From NCBI GenBank assembly GCA_041919675.1, contig JAYRTJ010000003.1:1-64000 (forward strand): a stretch of DNA of 64,000 bases, written 5' to 3'. Numbering within the stretch: the stretch's first letter is position 1; each line of letters starts with the position of its first letter. Positions 1 to 8,545 of this stretch are shown here, piece after piece. Source of the stretch: SHVO01 sp041919675. Its GTDB lineage: Bacteria > Pseudomonadota > Alphaproteobacteria > Rhodospirillales > Rhodospirillaceae. The position numbers and the translations under genes were made by a program. The notes under the pieces are model-generated. The model had not been told where the DNA came from, searched no databases, and was given only the letters and a program-made list of their open reading frames with translations.

Positions 1-2843
1 CATCTACAAAGAAGCAAATCAAAGGCAACATCTACCTCGCCAAAGTCGTCCGCGTCGAACCTTCGCTGCAAGCCGCATTCGTCGATTACGGCGGGAACCG
101 TCACGGGTTCCTCGCCTTCAGCGAAATTCACCCCGACTACTATCAAATCCCCGTCGCCGACCGTGAGCGCCTGATCGCCGAACAGGAACGCCACGAGCGC
201 GAAGAAGAAGAACGCCAGGCCCGCCGCCGCGCGCGCCGCGCCGCGCAGGCCGCCGCCGCGCCGCCGGGCGCCGAAGGCCAGGCCGGTGACGGCCAAACGG
301 GTGAAGGTCAAGCGGGCGAAGCCGCGCATGACGATCATCTTGATGATCCCCATGACGATCATCACGGGGACCATCACGACCCTTATGACCACGATCACCC
401 CGACCATGATCCTGCGCATGACGATCATCACGACGATCATCATGACGATCATCATGAAGACGGGGGAGCCATTCCGCTGGCCTTCATTCCGCCGGCGATC
501 ACGTCCGAGCTCTCGGCGGACGATGAACATCACGACGAGCCTCATGACGACGAGCCTCATGACGACGAGCCTCATGACGAAGTTCCGCAAGATGAAGCCG
601 GGTCCGCGCTCGCGCCGGAAACCGTCGGCGGAGACGTCACCGAAGCTTCCGCCGGCGAGACGGGTGCCGGCGCCGAGGCCGCGCCGCAGCCGGTCAAGGC
701 GGCCGTGGAGACCGTGGGCGGAGACGACGACGAGGAAGAGGAAAGCGGCGAGGACTGCAGCCGCCGCCGTTTCGTGGCCTCGCGTCACTATAAGATCCAG
801 GAAGTCATCAAGCGCCGCCAGATCATGCTGATCCAGGTGGTGAAGGAAGAGCGCGGCAACAAGGGCGCCGCGCTGACCACCTACCTGTCGCTGGCCGGCC
901 GTTACTGCGTGCTGATGCCGAACTCGGCGCGCGGCGGCGGGGTGTCGCGCAAGATCACCAGCGCGCAGGATCGCCGCCGCCTGAAGCAGATCCTGGGCGA
1001 TCTGGAACTGCCGACGAACATGGGCGTCATTCTGCGCACCGCCGGATCGGAGCGTTCGCGCGCCGAGATCAAACGCGACTACGAATACCTGCAGCGCACG
1101 TGGAACAACATCCGCGAGATCACGATGCAGAGCCGCGCGCCGGCGCTGATCCATGAAGAAGCCAGCCTGATCAAACGCGCCATCCGCGACATCTACAGCC
1201 GCGACCTGGAAGAAGTGTGGGTCGACGGCGAAGAAGGCTACAAGGTCGCCAAGGACTTCATGCGCATGCTGACGCCCAGCCATGCCAAGAAGGTCCAGCG
1301 CTACAAGGACGACATTATCCCGCTGTACCACCGCTATCAGGTGGAAACGCAGATGGAATCGATCAACAGCCCGGTGGTGCAGCTGCGCTCGGGCGGCTCG
1401 ATCGTGTTCGCCCAGACCGAAGCCCTCGTTGCGATCGACGTGAACTCGGGCCGCGCCACGAAGGAGCGGCACATCGAGGAGACGGCGTTCAAGACGAACA
1501 TGGAAGCGGCCGAGGAAATCGCAAGACAGCTTCGCTTGCGCGATCTCGCCGGCCTGATCGTCATCGACTTCATCGACATGGAAGACAACCGCAACAACCA
1601 CGCGGTTGAACGCCGGTTGAAGGAAGCCCTCAAAGCCGACCGCGCCCGCATCCAGGTGGGCCGCATCAGCCACTTCGGCCTGCTGGAGCTGTCACGCCAG
1701 CGCCTGCGCCCGAGCCTGATCGAAGCCAACTTCCGCCCCTGCGCGCACTGCGCGGGCACCGGCATGATCCGTTCGACGGAATCGGCCGCCGTGCACTCGC
1801 TGCGCATGCTGGAGGAAGAAGGCGTGCGCCAGCGTTCGAGCGAAGTGACGATCACCGTGCATCCGGACGTCGCCTTGTACCTGCTCAACTACAAGCGCGA
1901 AGCCCTGGCCGGCATCGAAAGCCGCTACGGCATCCGCATCTTCGTGATGGGCGACGCCATGCTCATCCCGCCCAACCTGCGTCTCGACCGCGTGAAGGCG
2001 ATGCGCGCGCCGGGCGAAGGCCCGGAGGGGCGTGAGCTGCGCGAGGCGCAGACTCCCCGCGCCGAAATCGCGCCGCCGGAGCCGGAAGAGGAAGAAGAGG
2101 TCGAGGAAGACGCCGAGGACGAGGCTGAGACATCGTCGTCGGGCGCGCGCGAGGCGCGCGGCCACGGTCCTCAGCGCGGCGAGGGCGAGGGTGAAGACGG
2201 CGCACGCCGCCGCAAGCGCCGCCGCCGGCGCCGCGGCCGCGGCGGCGATGACCGCGAGGGCGGTCAACGTCATGAAGGCCAGCGCCAGGAACGGCACGAG
2301 CGCCAGGAGCCGCGCGCCGAAGGCGAAGCCGCTGAAGGCGCCGGGGGTGACGAACAACAGAGCTTTGAAGGTCAGGACGGCCGCGCCGAGCCGCAGGGCC
2401 GCGACGGTGAAGGCCGCCGCCGCCGCCGTGGGCGCCGCGGCGGACGCCGCCGCCGCCGTGGAAACGGCGAGCCGGGCGGCGAAGCTCCAGGCGAACAGGG
2501 CTTCGCGGACACCAGCGACGCCGGTGAAAGCACCTCCGACGCCGTGGCGAGCGAAGCCGGCTCATGGCCCGAGATGCACACGCCGGCGCCCGAGCCGACC
2601 AATGCGCCCGCGCATGTGGACGCGGCCGGCGCCGACGGTGCGCCCGAGGTCCGTAACGGGACCGGCGGTTCGCGCTCGTTCTTCCGCGCGATCAAGGAAG
2701 GCGTGCTGGGCCGCCGCAACGACGGCGAACCCCAGGCGGAGGCCCGTGCGGTCGAAGCGCCGGAACCGCAGCCCGCGCCGGAGCCGGAGCCGGAAGAGCC
2801 GTCGGGTCCGCCGCGCAAGGGCTGGTGGTCGAATAAGACCTAA
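1..2843 (+). CDS. rne: Ribonuclease E (5' end outside window)
   Basis: Endoribonuclease of the RNA degradosome. The window opens inside the S1 RNA-binding domain (frame begins at base 3). S1 is interrupted at about 165-760 by an acidic, alanine- and histidine-rich insertion, then resumes. The metal-binding catalytic segments are AIDVNSGR (about 1428-1452) and IVIDFIDMEDNRN (about 1558-1596). The Zn-link is CAHCAGTG (1741-1764). The tail after about 2030 is disordered, with alternating Glu/Asp and Arg-rich RNA-binding blocks, and ends RKGWWSNKT. In Caulobacter a GWW motif at the RNase E C-terminus binds PNPase, so the same role is likely here. The frame is open from the first base, so the true start lies upstream of the window. 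Confidence 0.97.
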   Translation, partial: STKKQIKGNIYLAKVVRVEPSLQAAFVDYGGNRHGFLAFSEIHPDYYQIPVADRERLIAEQERHEREEEERQARRRARRAAQAAAAPPGAEGQAGDGQTGEGQAGEAAHDDHLDDPHDDHHGDHHDPYDHDHPDHDPAHDDHHDDHHDDHHEDGGAIPLAFIPPAITSELSADDEHHDEPHDDEPHDDEPHDEVPQDEAGSALAPETVGGDVTEASAGETGAGAEAAPQPVKAAVETVGGDDDEEEESGEDCSRRRFVASRHYKIQEVIKRRQIMLIQVVKEERGNKGAALTTYLSLAGRYCVLMPNSARGGGVSRKITSAQDRRRLKQILGDLELPTNMGVILRTAGSERSRAEIKRDYEYLQRTWNNIREITMQSRAPALIHEEASLIKRAIRDIYSRDLEEVWVDGEEGYKVAKDFMRMLTPSHAKKVQRYKDDIIPLYHRYQVETQMESINSPVVQLRSGGSIVFAQTEALVAIDVNSGRATKERHIEETAFKTNMEAAEEIARQLRLRDLAGLIVIDFIDMEDNRNNHAVERRLKEALKADRARIQVGRISHFGLLELSRQRLRPSLIEANFRPCAHCAGTGMIRSTESAAVHSLRMLEEEGVRQRSSEVTITVHPDVALYLLNYKREALAGIESRYGIRIFVMGDAMLIPPNLRLDRVKAMRAPGEGPEGRELREAQTPRAEIAPPEPEEEEEVEEDAEDEAETSSSGAREARGHGPQRGEGEGEDGARRRKRRRRRRGRGGDDREGGQRHEGQRQERHERQEPRAEGEAAEGAGGDEQQSFEGQDGRAEPQGRDGEGRRRRRGRRGGRRRRRGNGEPGGEAPGEQGFADTSDAGESTSDAVASEAGSWPEMHTPAPEPTNAPAHVDAAGADGAPEVRNGTGGSRSFFRAIKEGVLGRRNDGEPQAEARAVEAPEPQPAPEPEPEEPSGPPRKGWWSNKT

Positions 2844-2873
2844 GACGGAACGACGAGATCACCCTCTCTTATT

Positions 2874-2973
2874 CCTCCCCCTGAAAGGGGGAGGTTAGGA
2901 GGGGGGCGTTGGTTGGTTTCCGCTTCAAACAGAAAACGACCCCTCCCCGGCCCTCCCCTTTCGAGGGTGGGAG
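2874..2973. repeat. Intergenic palindromes after rne
   Basis: A perfect 9-bp hairpin (2874-2882 with 2886-2894, loop GAA) is followed by a second C/G-rich block (about 2938-2973) that looks like a partial inverted copy (ACCCCTCCCC ... GGGTGGGAG). It lies between convergent rne and the aminotransferase gene. It resembles short palindromic repeats scattered between genes in alphaproteobacteria and could end transcription from both sides. No T-run follows the first hairpin, so simple intrinsic termination is not certain. Confidence 0.5.
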
Positions 2974-3012
2974 AAAATGCGTCATCGGGCTTAATTGGAG
3001 GGCGCGCCGGCA

Positions 3013-4170
3013 TTATTTCCCGGTGCGCCATGTTTTCAGGCGGGCGCAGGCTTCTTGCATGTCGGCGGTGGAGCCGGCGAAGGAGAAGCGCACGAAGCGG
3101 CGGCCGTGAAAGGGATCGAAATCGATGCCCGGCGTGATGGCGACGCCGGCCTCGTGCAGGAGGCGGCGGCAGAAGTCCATGGAATCGCCGCTCATGTTCG
3201 AGATGTCGGCATAGATGTAGAACGCGCCGTCGGCGGGCGCGAATTTGCCGAAGCCCAGTTCGGGCAGATGCTTGAGCAGCACGTCGCGATTGCGGGCGTA
3301 GCGCGCGACGTTCGCTTCGAGCTCGTCCTTGCAGTCGAGCGCAAACAAGGCGCCGTACTGCGCGACCGTCGGCGCCGAGATGAACAGGTTCTGCGCGAGG
3401 CATTCCATCGGGCGCTTGAGATCCTCGGGGATGACGAGCCACCCCATGCGCCAACCGGTCATGCTGAAGTATTTGGAGAAACTGTTGACGACGATGGCGC
3501 TGCCCGAGACGGACGCGGCGACGGTGACTTTCGGGCCGTAGGTGATGCCGTGGTAGATCTCGTCCGAGATCAGGCGAATGCCGTTCTTGTCGCAGAACTG
3601 CGCAAGGTCTTTAAAAGCGTCCGCCGGCATGATCGAGCCGGTGGGGTTGGCCGGGCTGGCGAGGATGACCCCGTGCGGCAGCTTCGGCAGCTTCTTCAGG
3701 TGATCGACGGTGAGCTGATAGTGGCTGCCGGCGTCGACCGCGATGAGTTCCGGTATAATGCCGAGGCTTTTGAGAATGTGGCGATAGGCCGGATAACCCG
3801 GTGACGCCAGCGCGACGCGGTCCCCCGCTTCGAACGCCGTGAGGAACGCGAGCACAAAAGCCGCCGACGAGCCGATGGTGCCGAAGATGCGGTCCTGCGG
3901 AATATTCACGGCATATTCATCAGCGTAATAACGCGAGATGCGCGCGGAGAGCGCAGGGATGCCCGCCGCGACCGTATAGCCGAGCGGATCCGTGCCGGCG
4001 AGCAGTTCCGCGACGCGCACCGCCGCCTTCTTCGGCATGCCCGTCGACGGCTGGCCGACCTCGAGGTGGATGATGCTGCGCCCGGCGGCTTCGAGCGCGG
4101 CGGCGTCGCGCATCACATCCATCACGATAAACGGCGGGACAACGCCGCGCGCGGCAACTTTAAAAGGCAT
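3013..4170 (-). CDS. Class I/II pyridoxal-phosphate aminotransferase
   Basis: Fold type I PLP-dependent aminotransferase, 385 residues, normal length. The segment NPTGSIMP lies in the cofactor pocket. ISDEIYHGITYG carries the PLP-ring Asp and Tyr. The Schiff-base lysine is in NSFSKYFSMTGWRMGW (about residue 230). A C-terminal Arg in RRFVRFSFAG would bind the substrate carboxylate. The family includes aspartate, aromatic and valine-pyruvate aminotransferases, and the substrate cannot be told from sequence. The stop of the minus-strand gamma-glutamyltranspeptidase-like gene lies 9 bp upstream of this start, so the two may be co-transcribed. Confidence 0.9.
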   Translation of the reverse strand: MPFKVAARGVVPPFIVMDVMRDAAALEAAGRSIIHLEVGQPSTGMPKKAAVRVAELLAGTDPLGYTVAAGIPALSARISRYYADEYAVNIPQDRIFGTIGSSAAFVLAFLTAFEAGDRVALASPGYPAYRHILKSLGIIPELIAVDAGSHYQLTVDHLKKLPKLPHGVILASPANPTGSIMPADAFKDLAQFCDKNGIRLISDEIYHGITYGPKVTVAASVSGSAIVVNSFSKYFSMTGWRMGWLVIPEDLKRPMECLAQNLFISAPTVAQYGALFALDCKDELEANVARYARNRDVLLKHLPELGFGKFAPADGAFYIYADISNMSGDSMDFCRRLLHEAGVAITPGIDFDPFHGRRFVRFSFAGSTADMQEACARLKTWRTGK

Positions 4171-4179
4171 CGTTACGTC

Positions 4180-5148
4180 CTATGGCATGAGGCTGAAAGC
4201 CGCGTCCGGAGCCGGACAGCGCGGCGCGTTCGGATCTTCCGGCTTGTTTGACTTGAGACAGGCCATGAAACCCAGGGCAAGCTGGTCGAGCGTTTTGTCC
4301 TGCGGCGAACTTGCCGGGAAAAGATAGCCGCCGTCGTGGGTCATGCTGCCGATCCCGAACGGCCGGCCCATGGTGAGCGCACAGGCCACCGCACCGCCCG
4401 CATCGTCGGCGACCGCAAAGCCCGTGGTGCCCGGCTCCAGCGCGATCTCGCCGGGTTTTGCCTCCGGCACGAACCAGGTGGCGGCGCTGCCCGCGAAGAA
4501 GCCGGGTTTGCGCAAGCGCGCGAGGGTATCGGCGAGGCGCGGCTGACGCCAGTCGTCGCCCGCGGCGATAAGGCGGCGTTCGGGGGTCATGAACGCGGAC
4601 AGCGCGACGCTGTCGGCGACCAATGCCCCACCGTAATTTTCCACATCGCGCGCGAGCGCCGGAGAAACCTTGTGGCCGAAACGCGCCATGGTTTCCGCGG
4701 AGACGACGAGACTGGACCAGGGCCGATTGCCGAGCTTGGCCTGGAGCGCGAGGAAGCCGCGCGCGAGGCGGGCGCCGCGGAAGTCGAGGCCTTCGAGCGC
4801 GCCCTTGGCGTCGCGGGTGATGCAGACCCCGCCGCCGCCGATTCCGACCGAGGCCGGCGAGGTCACGGCCAAGGTGAAGCCAAGCGCCGCGGCGGCATCG
4901 GCCGCAGCGCCCTTGGCGAAAAGCACCTCTTTTGCAACCGCGCCGCCTTCATGGTCGAAGGTCACGATCTGCATCTCGGGCCGGGGCGCGGCCGGGGTAA
5001 ATTCAACGTTTTCCGCACCCTGGAGGCCGCCGAGCTGAAAACGCACGGGCGGCATGTCGCCGCACCCGATGAGACACCCCACAAAGCCTAGAAAAGTCAG
5101 CATGATTACGGATTTGTAGCCCCGGCACATGGCTGCAAAATGCCACAA
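4180..5148 (-). CDS. Compact gamma-glutamyltranspeptidase-like lipoprotein
   Basis: The N-terminal third matches the start of the gamma-glutamyltranspeptidase (Ntn-hydrolase) large subunit: GAAADAAAALGFTLAV then SVGIGGGG. The C-terminal third has GTTGFAVADDAGGAVAC and FGIGSM, matching the TTHFSVVD and FGSG motifs at the autoprocessing Thr. The protein has 322 residues against roughly 550-600 for typical members, so the middle and the small subunit are shortened. A hydrophobic N-terminus ends LIGC, a plausible lipobox. Alternative starts are Met7 (5130) and Met16 (5103); none has a clear ribosome site. Enzyme activity is not assured. Confidence 0.7.
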   Translation of the reverse strand: MWHFAAMCRGYKSVIMLTFLGFVGCLIGCGDMPPVRFQLGGLQGAENVEFTPAAPRPEMQIVTFDHEGGAVAKEVLFAKGAAADAAAALGFTLAVTSPASVGIGGGGVCITRDAKGALEGLDFRGARLARGFLALQAKLGNRPWSSLVVSAETMARFGHKVSPALARDVENYGGALVADSVALSAFMTPERRLIAAGDDWRQPRLADTLARLRKPGFFAGSAATWFVPEAKPGEIALEPGTTGFAVADDAGGAVACALTMGRPFGIGSMTHDGGYLFPASSPQDKTLDQLALGFMACLKSNKPEDPNAPRCPAPDAAFSLMP

Positions 5149-5249
5149 TTCGCGGCTATTGGCAGCTCTTGGTCGCAGCGCCTGGGGCTAGGTCCCGCCC
5201 GGGCTGGTAGGCTAGGCTGGATCTTAATGAAGCGTGGAAGGTTTTCCCC

Positions 5250-7073
5250 CTGACGAAGATTGCCCCGTTTTCGCGTCTCCGGCGCCAGGCCGCCGCGCTG
5301 GTTGCAGCCGCCCTCGTGGCGAGTTCCGCTCCAGGGACTCCCGCGCGCGCCCAGGAATTCTCCACCGGAACCATTCTGTCCGATACGGAGATCGAAGCGA
5401 CGCTGCAGGCTTATGCCCGGCCGCTTCTGGCCGCGAGCGGCATGCCGCCGGACCGCGTGAAGATCGGCCTGATGGTGGACGATTCGATCAACGCCTTCGC
5501 CACCAACGGCAGCCAGATGTTCTTCAACACCGGCCTGATCCTGAAAGCCGAAAACTCAAATGAAGTGATCGGCGTGATGGCGCACGAACTCGGCCATATC
5601 GCCGGCGGACATGTTATTACTGCCGGTGACGGCGCGGCCGCTCCGAACGCGATCTCATTGCTGTCGACCCTGCTCGGCGTCGCGGCCGGCGTCGCGGCGG
5701 GCAGTCCGGATCTCGGCATCGCGCTCATGATGGGCGGCCAGCGCGCCGCCATCGGCGAATACCTGGCTTTCAGCCGGGGCGTCGAAAGCCGCGCCGACCA
5801 GTTCGCGCTGAACGCCCTGGAGAAAACCAACCAGTCCGCCGAGGGGCTCTATGCCTTCTTCAACCGCCTGGCCGGCGACGAACTCCTGATCACGGACCGC
5901 GGCGATCCTTACGTGCGCACGCACCCGATGAGCCGCGAGCGCATGGCGACGATCCGCGCCGCGATCGACCGTTCAGCCACGGACCGGTCGGGGCCTAAGC
6001 AAAAACCGGCGGCGCCGGGCGCCGATCCGCAGCTCGGCCGGCCGGGCGACACAATCGCCATCGCCAGCGACGCGACCGGCATCGAGCTTAAATCCGTGGT
6101 CGCGGCCGAGCTGGCGCGCATGGGCTTCAAGGTGAAAGACCTCGCCCTCGCGAGCGACGCGGTGAACCATGCGATCGAGACTCACGACGCCAAGGCCGGC
6201 ATCGTGGTTTACGGCGGCGGCACCGCGAACGTGGCGGCCACTCCGCGTCCCGGCGTGCGTGTCGCCGTGGCGCGCGACGAAACCAGCGCCCGCGCGGCGC
6301 GCGAGCAAAACGACGCCAACGTGATGGCGCTGGGCGCGCGCGTCATGCAGCCGGATCAAACGCGCGCGGTGATCAAGGCCTTCCTGGATACGAAGTCCAT
6401 GCTCGCCACCCCCGGCGACGTTCCGAACCTGGAAGAACAGCACCGGCGCATGGTCGCGAAGCTGTACGCCTTCCTGAAACCGCAGTACGCGACCCTGTCG
6501 CGCTACCCCGAGACCGACAAATCGGTGTGGGGCCGTTACGCGCGCGCGATCGCCTATTACCGCCGCGGCCAGTTCGACAAGTCGCTGCCCATCGTCGACG
6601 ACCTGCTGAAAGACCGGCCGCACGATCCGTACTTCTGGCAGATCAAGGGCGACATGCAGCTGTCGCGTAGCAAGACCGACGAGGCCATCGTCGCTTACCG
6701 CGAAGCGCTGAAATACATGCCGAACGCGCCGGAAATCCTGAACGCCAAGGCGCACGCGATGACGGAAAACGGCGACAAGGCCTACGCCGCCGAAACCGAG
6801 GAAACCTTGAAGCGCTCGGCCGCCCTCGACCCGGAAAACGCCTATACCTGGGACCTGATGGCGCGCAGTTACGCCTTATCGGGCAACGAGGGCATGAGCG
6901 CCTACGCAGCGGCGGAAAAGGCCATGCTGATCGGCCAGTTCGGCGACGTGGCCCGTTACTCGATGCAGGCGGACAAGCTGCTCGAAAAAGGCACGCCGAC
7001 ATGGTATCGCCTTCAGGACATCAAAATCGCCGCGCAAAATCATATGCGCGATATGAAAGAGCGCCGCCGCTAG
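5250..7073 (+). CDS. Periplasmic M48 metalloprotease with internal RpiB-like domain and TPRs
   Basis: Zinc protease of the BepA/M48 type, exported. The zinc motif is MAHELGHIAGGH (about 5578-5613). C-terminal TPR-like helices (about 6500-7060) follow, as in BepA-type outer-membrane quality-control proteases. Between them, about 6048-6395, lies a segment very like ribose-5-phosphate isomerase B (IAIASD.TG.ELK, VYGGGT, REQNDANVMALGARV). The start is chosen at CTG 5250: it has GGAAGG 8 bases upstream and gives a signal peptide (TKIAPFSRLRRQ, hydrophobic stretch, then ARA before QEF). The GTG at 5316 would cut off the signal. A dsbA-like gene follows 21 bp later. Confidence 0.85.
   Translation: MTKIAPFSRLRRQAAALVAAALVASSAPGTPARAQEFSTGTILSDTEIEATLQAYARPLLAASGMPPDRVKIGLMVDDSINAFATNGSQMFFNTGLILKAENSNEVIGVMAHELGHIAGGHVITAGDGAAAPNAISLLSTLLGVAAGVAAGSPDLGIALMMGGQRAAIGEYLAFSRGVESRADQFALNALEKTNQSAEGLYAFFNRLAGDELLITDRGDPYVRTHPMSRERMATIRAAIDRSATDRSGPKQKPAAPGADPQLGRPGDTIAIASDATGIELKSVVAAELARMGFKVKDLALASDAVNHAIETHDAKAGIVVYGGGTANVAATPRPGVRVAVARDETSARAAREQNDANVMALGARVMQPDQTRAVIKAFLDTKSMLATPGDVPNLEEQHRRMVAKLYAFLKPQYATLSRYPETDKSVWGRYARAIAYYRRGQFDKSLPIVDDLLKDRPHDPYFWQIKGDMQLSRSKTDEAIVAYREALKYMPNAPEILNAKAHAMTENGDKAYAAETEETLKRSAALDPENAYTWDLMARSYALSGNEGMSAYAAAEKAMLIGQFGDVARYSMQADKLLEKGTPTWYRLQDIKIAAQNHMRDMKERRR
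6048..6395 (+). other. RpiB-like domain embedded in the M48 protease
   Basis: About 115 residues whose motifs line up in order with RpiB/LacAB isomerases. SDATGIELK stands for SDHAGxELK, YGGGT for CGTGI, and ARAAREQNDANVMALGARV for SARLAREHNDANVLxLGARV. The catalytic Cys, the Thr of the CGTG loop, and the His residues of SDH and REHN are replaced (by Tyr, Gly, Ala and Gln). The fold may be kept as a binding module without isomerase chemistry. The alignment is by eye, not by a profile search. Confidence 0.75.
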
Positions 7074-7094
7074 GGGCGCGAAAGGACAAGGTTC

Positions 7095-7871
7095 ATGACC
7101 CGTTTCCTCACCCGCCGGAGCCTGCGCACGCGCGTGAGCGCCATGGCCATAAGCGCCCTGGCGCTGTCCGGCCTCGTGACCGCGCCCGCTTTTGCGCAAA
7201 ATGCCGCGCTTTCGGACGCGCAGAAGAAAGAAGTGCGCGCGCTGGTGCGCGAGTACATCCTCGCCAATCCGGAAATCATCACCGAAGCGGTGAGCCTGCT
7301 TCAGGACAAGGAGGAGAAAGCGAAGGCCTCGAAGGTCGTCGCCGCGATCAACGCGAACAAGGCCGCGCTGTTCACCCCGCCGGAAGCCACCGTGATCGGC
7401 AATCCCAAGGGCGACGTCACCGTGGTCGAGTTCTTCGATTACAACTGCGGCTACTGCAAGCAGGTGTATCCGACGGTGATGGAGACCTTGAAGGAAGACG
7501 GAAAGATCAAGCTGGTCCTGAAAGAGTTCCCGATCCTTGGACCTGGTTCGGTCGTTGCCTCGCAGGCCGCGCTCGCCGCGCGCAAGCAGAACAAGTACCA
7601 GGACTTCCACATGGCGATGCTGAGCCATCGCGGCCAGCTGAACGAAGATTCGATCATGAAGATCGCCGCGGACGTGAAGCTCGATGTGAAGAAACTGCGC
7701 GAAGACATGAAGGCGCCGGAGATCACCGAGATTCTCAAGAAAAACCATCAGCTGGCCCAGGACCTCGGCATCGAAGGCACGCCGGCTATCGTCATCGGCG
7801 AAACCCTAGTGCCGGGCGCGCTGCAGAAGGACCATCTGAAGGAACTGATCGCGGACGCGCGTAAGAAATAA
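7095..7871 (+). CDS. DsbA-family periplasmic thiol-disulfide protein
   Basis: Secreted thioredoxin-fold protein, 258 residues. The signal peptide has a basic start and ends APAFA before QNAAL. A helical N-terminal stretch (about residues 36-85) precedes the thioredoxin fold, as in Com1/ScsC-like members. The active site is DYNCGYCKQVYP (about residues 115-126). The cis-proline loop is EGTPAIVIG near residue 235. It lies 21 bp after the M48 protease gene in the same direction with AAGG before the ATG. The pair probably works on envelope protein folding and disposal. Oxidase versus isomerase role cannot be decided from CGYC alone. Confidence 0.88.
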   Translation: MTRFLTRRSLRTRVSAMAISALALSGLVTAPAFAQNAALSDAQKKEVRALVREYILANPEIITEAVSLLQDKEEKAKASKVVAAINANKAALFTPPEATVIGNPKGDVTVVEFFDYNCGYCKQVYPTVMETLKEDGKIKLVLKEFPILGPGSVVASQAALAARKQNKYQDFHMAMLSHRGQLNEDSIMKIAADVKLDVKKLREDMKAPEITEILKKNHQLAQDLGIEGTPAIVIGETLVPGALQKDHLKELIADARKK

Positions 7872-7903
7872 GCGTTTGTTTTAGGGGATATCGTTCCGTT
7901 TCG

Positions 7904-8545
7904 ATGAGCGTTTCGCAGTTCACGGCCAAGGAGCGCTTACGGTTTCGCAAGCTGCTCGAGGTCGCCAATTCCACGACCTACCCGGGAGAACGCGACGCCG
8001 CGATGCAGGCGGCAACGCGCCTCGCGGCCGCGCATGGACTTTCCTTGCGCGAAGCGGCGGGCATGGCGGACCACAGGACGGACGCCGAAGCCCCGCGCGA
8101 GCATCCGCCCCGCCCGCAAAAGGGCCCCGCCGGATTTCCGGCCGATTTCGGGGCCGCGTCGGCCGAGCAAATGGGCCGCTGGTGGTCGCAGCGCCGCGGC
8201 AACGAAGGCACGGAGCAGACCGCGGCCGGCTTTCAGACCGAGGTCGAACGTTATGCGGCCGAAAAGCGCCGCCATGCGGAAGCGATGGCGGACGCCGTCC
8301 GCCGCGGCCTCGACGAAGACGAACGTAAAGCGGAAGAAGCAAAGCGGCGGCGCGCGGAAGCCTTGCGCGCGCGCGGCGGTCTCAAGCGTTCGAACAGCGC
8401 CTGGCGTCCGCGCCCGGAGTTCATCCGCGTGCTGCTGACGGAAACCAATATGAGCGCAAAAGAGATCGCCGCCGCCGCGGGCGTGACGATCTACGATGTC
8501 TTCCGTGAAAAACTGCTGATGCGCCCGAAGGCCGGCGCGGCCTAG
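7904..8545 (+). CDS. DUF2786-domain protein
   Basis: A 213-residue cytoplasmic protein. Residues about 8-50 (KERLRFRKLLEVANSTTYPGERDAAMQAATRLAAAHGL) fit DUF2786, a short helical domain of unknown function. The middle is charged and probably coiled coil (EVERYAAEKRRHAEAMADAV, then KAEEAKRRRAEALRAR). The end (SAKEIAAAAGVTIYDVFREKL) looks like a helix-turn-helix, suggesting nucleic-acid contact. It starts 32 bp after the DsbA-like gene and overlaps the convergent hook-protein gene by 4 bp. No function is assigned. Confidence 0.75.
   Translation: MSVSQFTAKERLRFRKLLEVANSTTYPGERDAAMQAATRLAAAHGLSLREAAGMADHRTDAEAPREHPPRPQKGPAGFPADFGAASAEQMGRWWSQRRGNEGTEQTAAGFQTEVERYAAEKRRHAEAMADAVRRGLDEDERKAEEAKRRRAEALRARGGLKRSNSAWRPRPEFIRVLLTETNMSAKEIAAAAGVTIYDVFREKLLMRPKAGAA

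Noticed and set aside
310..600. CRISPR-like repeat
   Set aside because: The short repeat is a 15-bp coding tandem repeat inside RNase E without spacers.
286..831. Open frame rich in Met/Ile/Thr over the start of rne
   Set aside because: It is the shifted frame of the GAT/CAT/GAC repeats coding the His/Asp-rich RNase E insertion; the rne frame is open through it and carries the domain.
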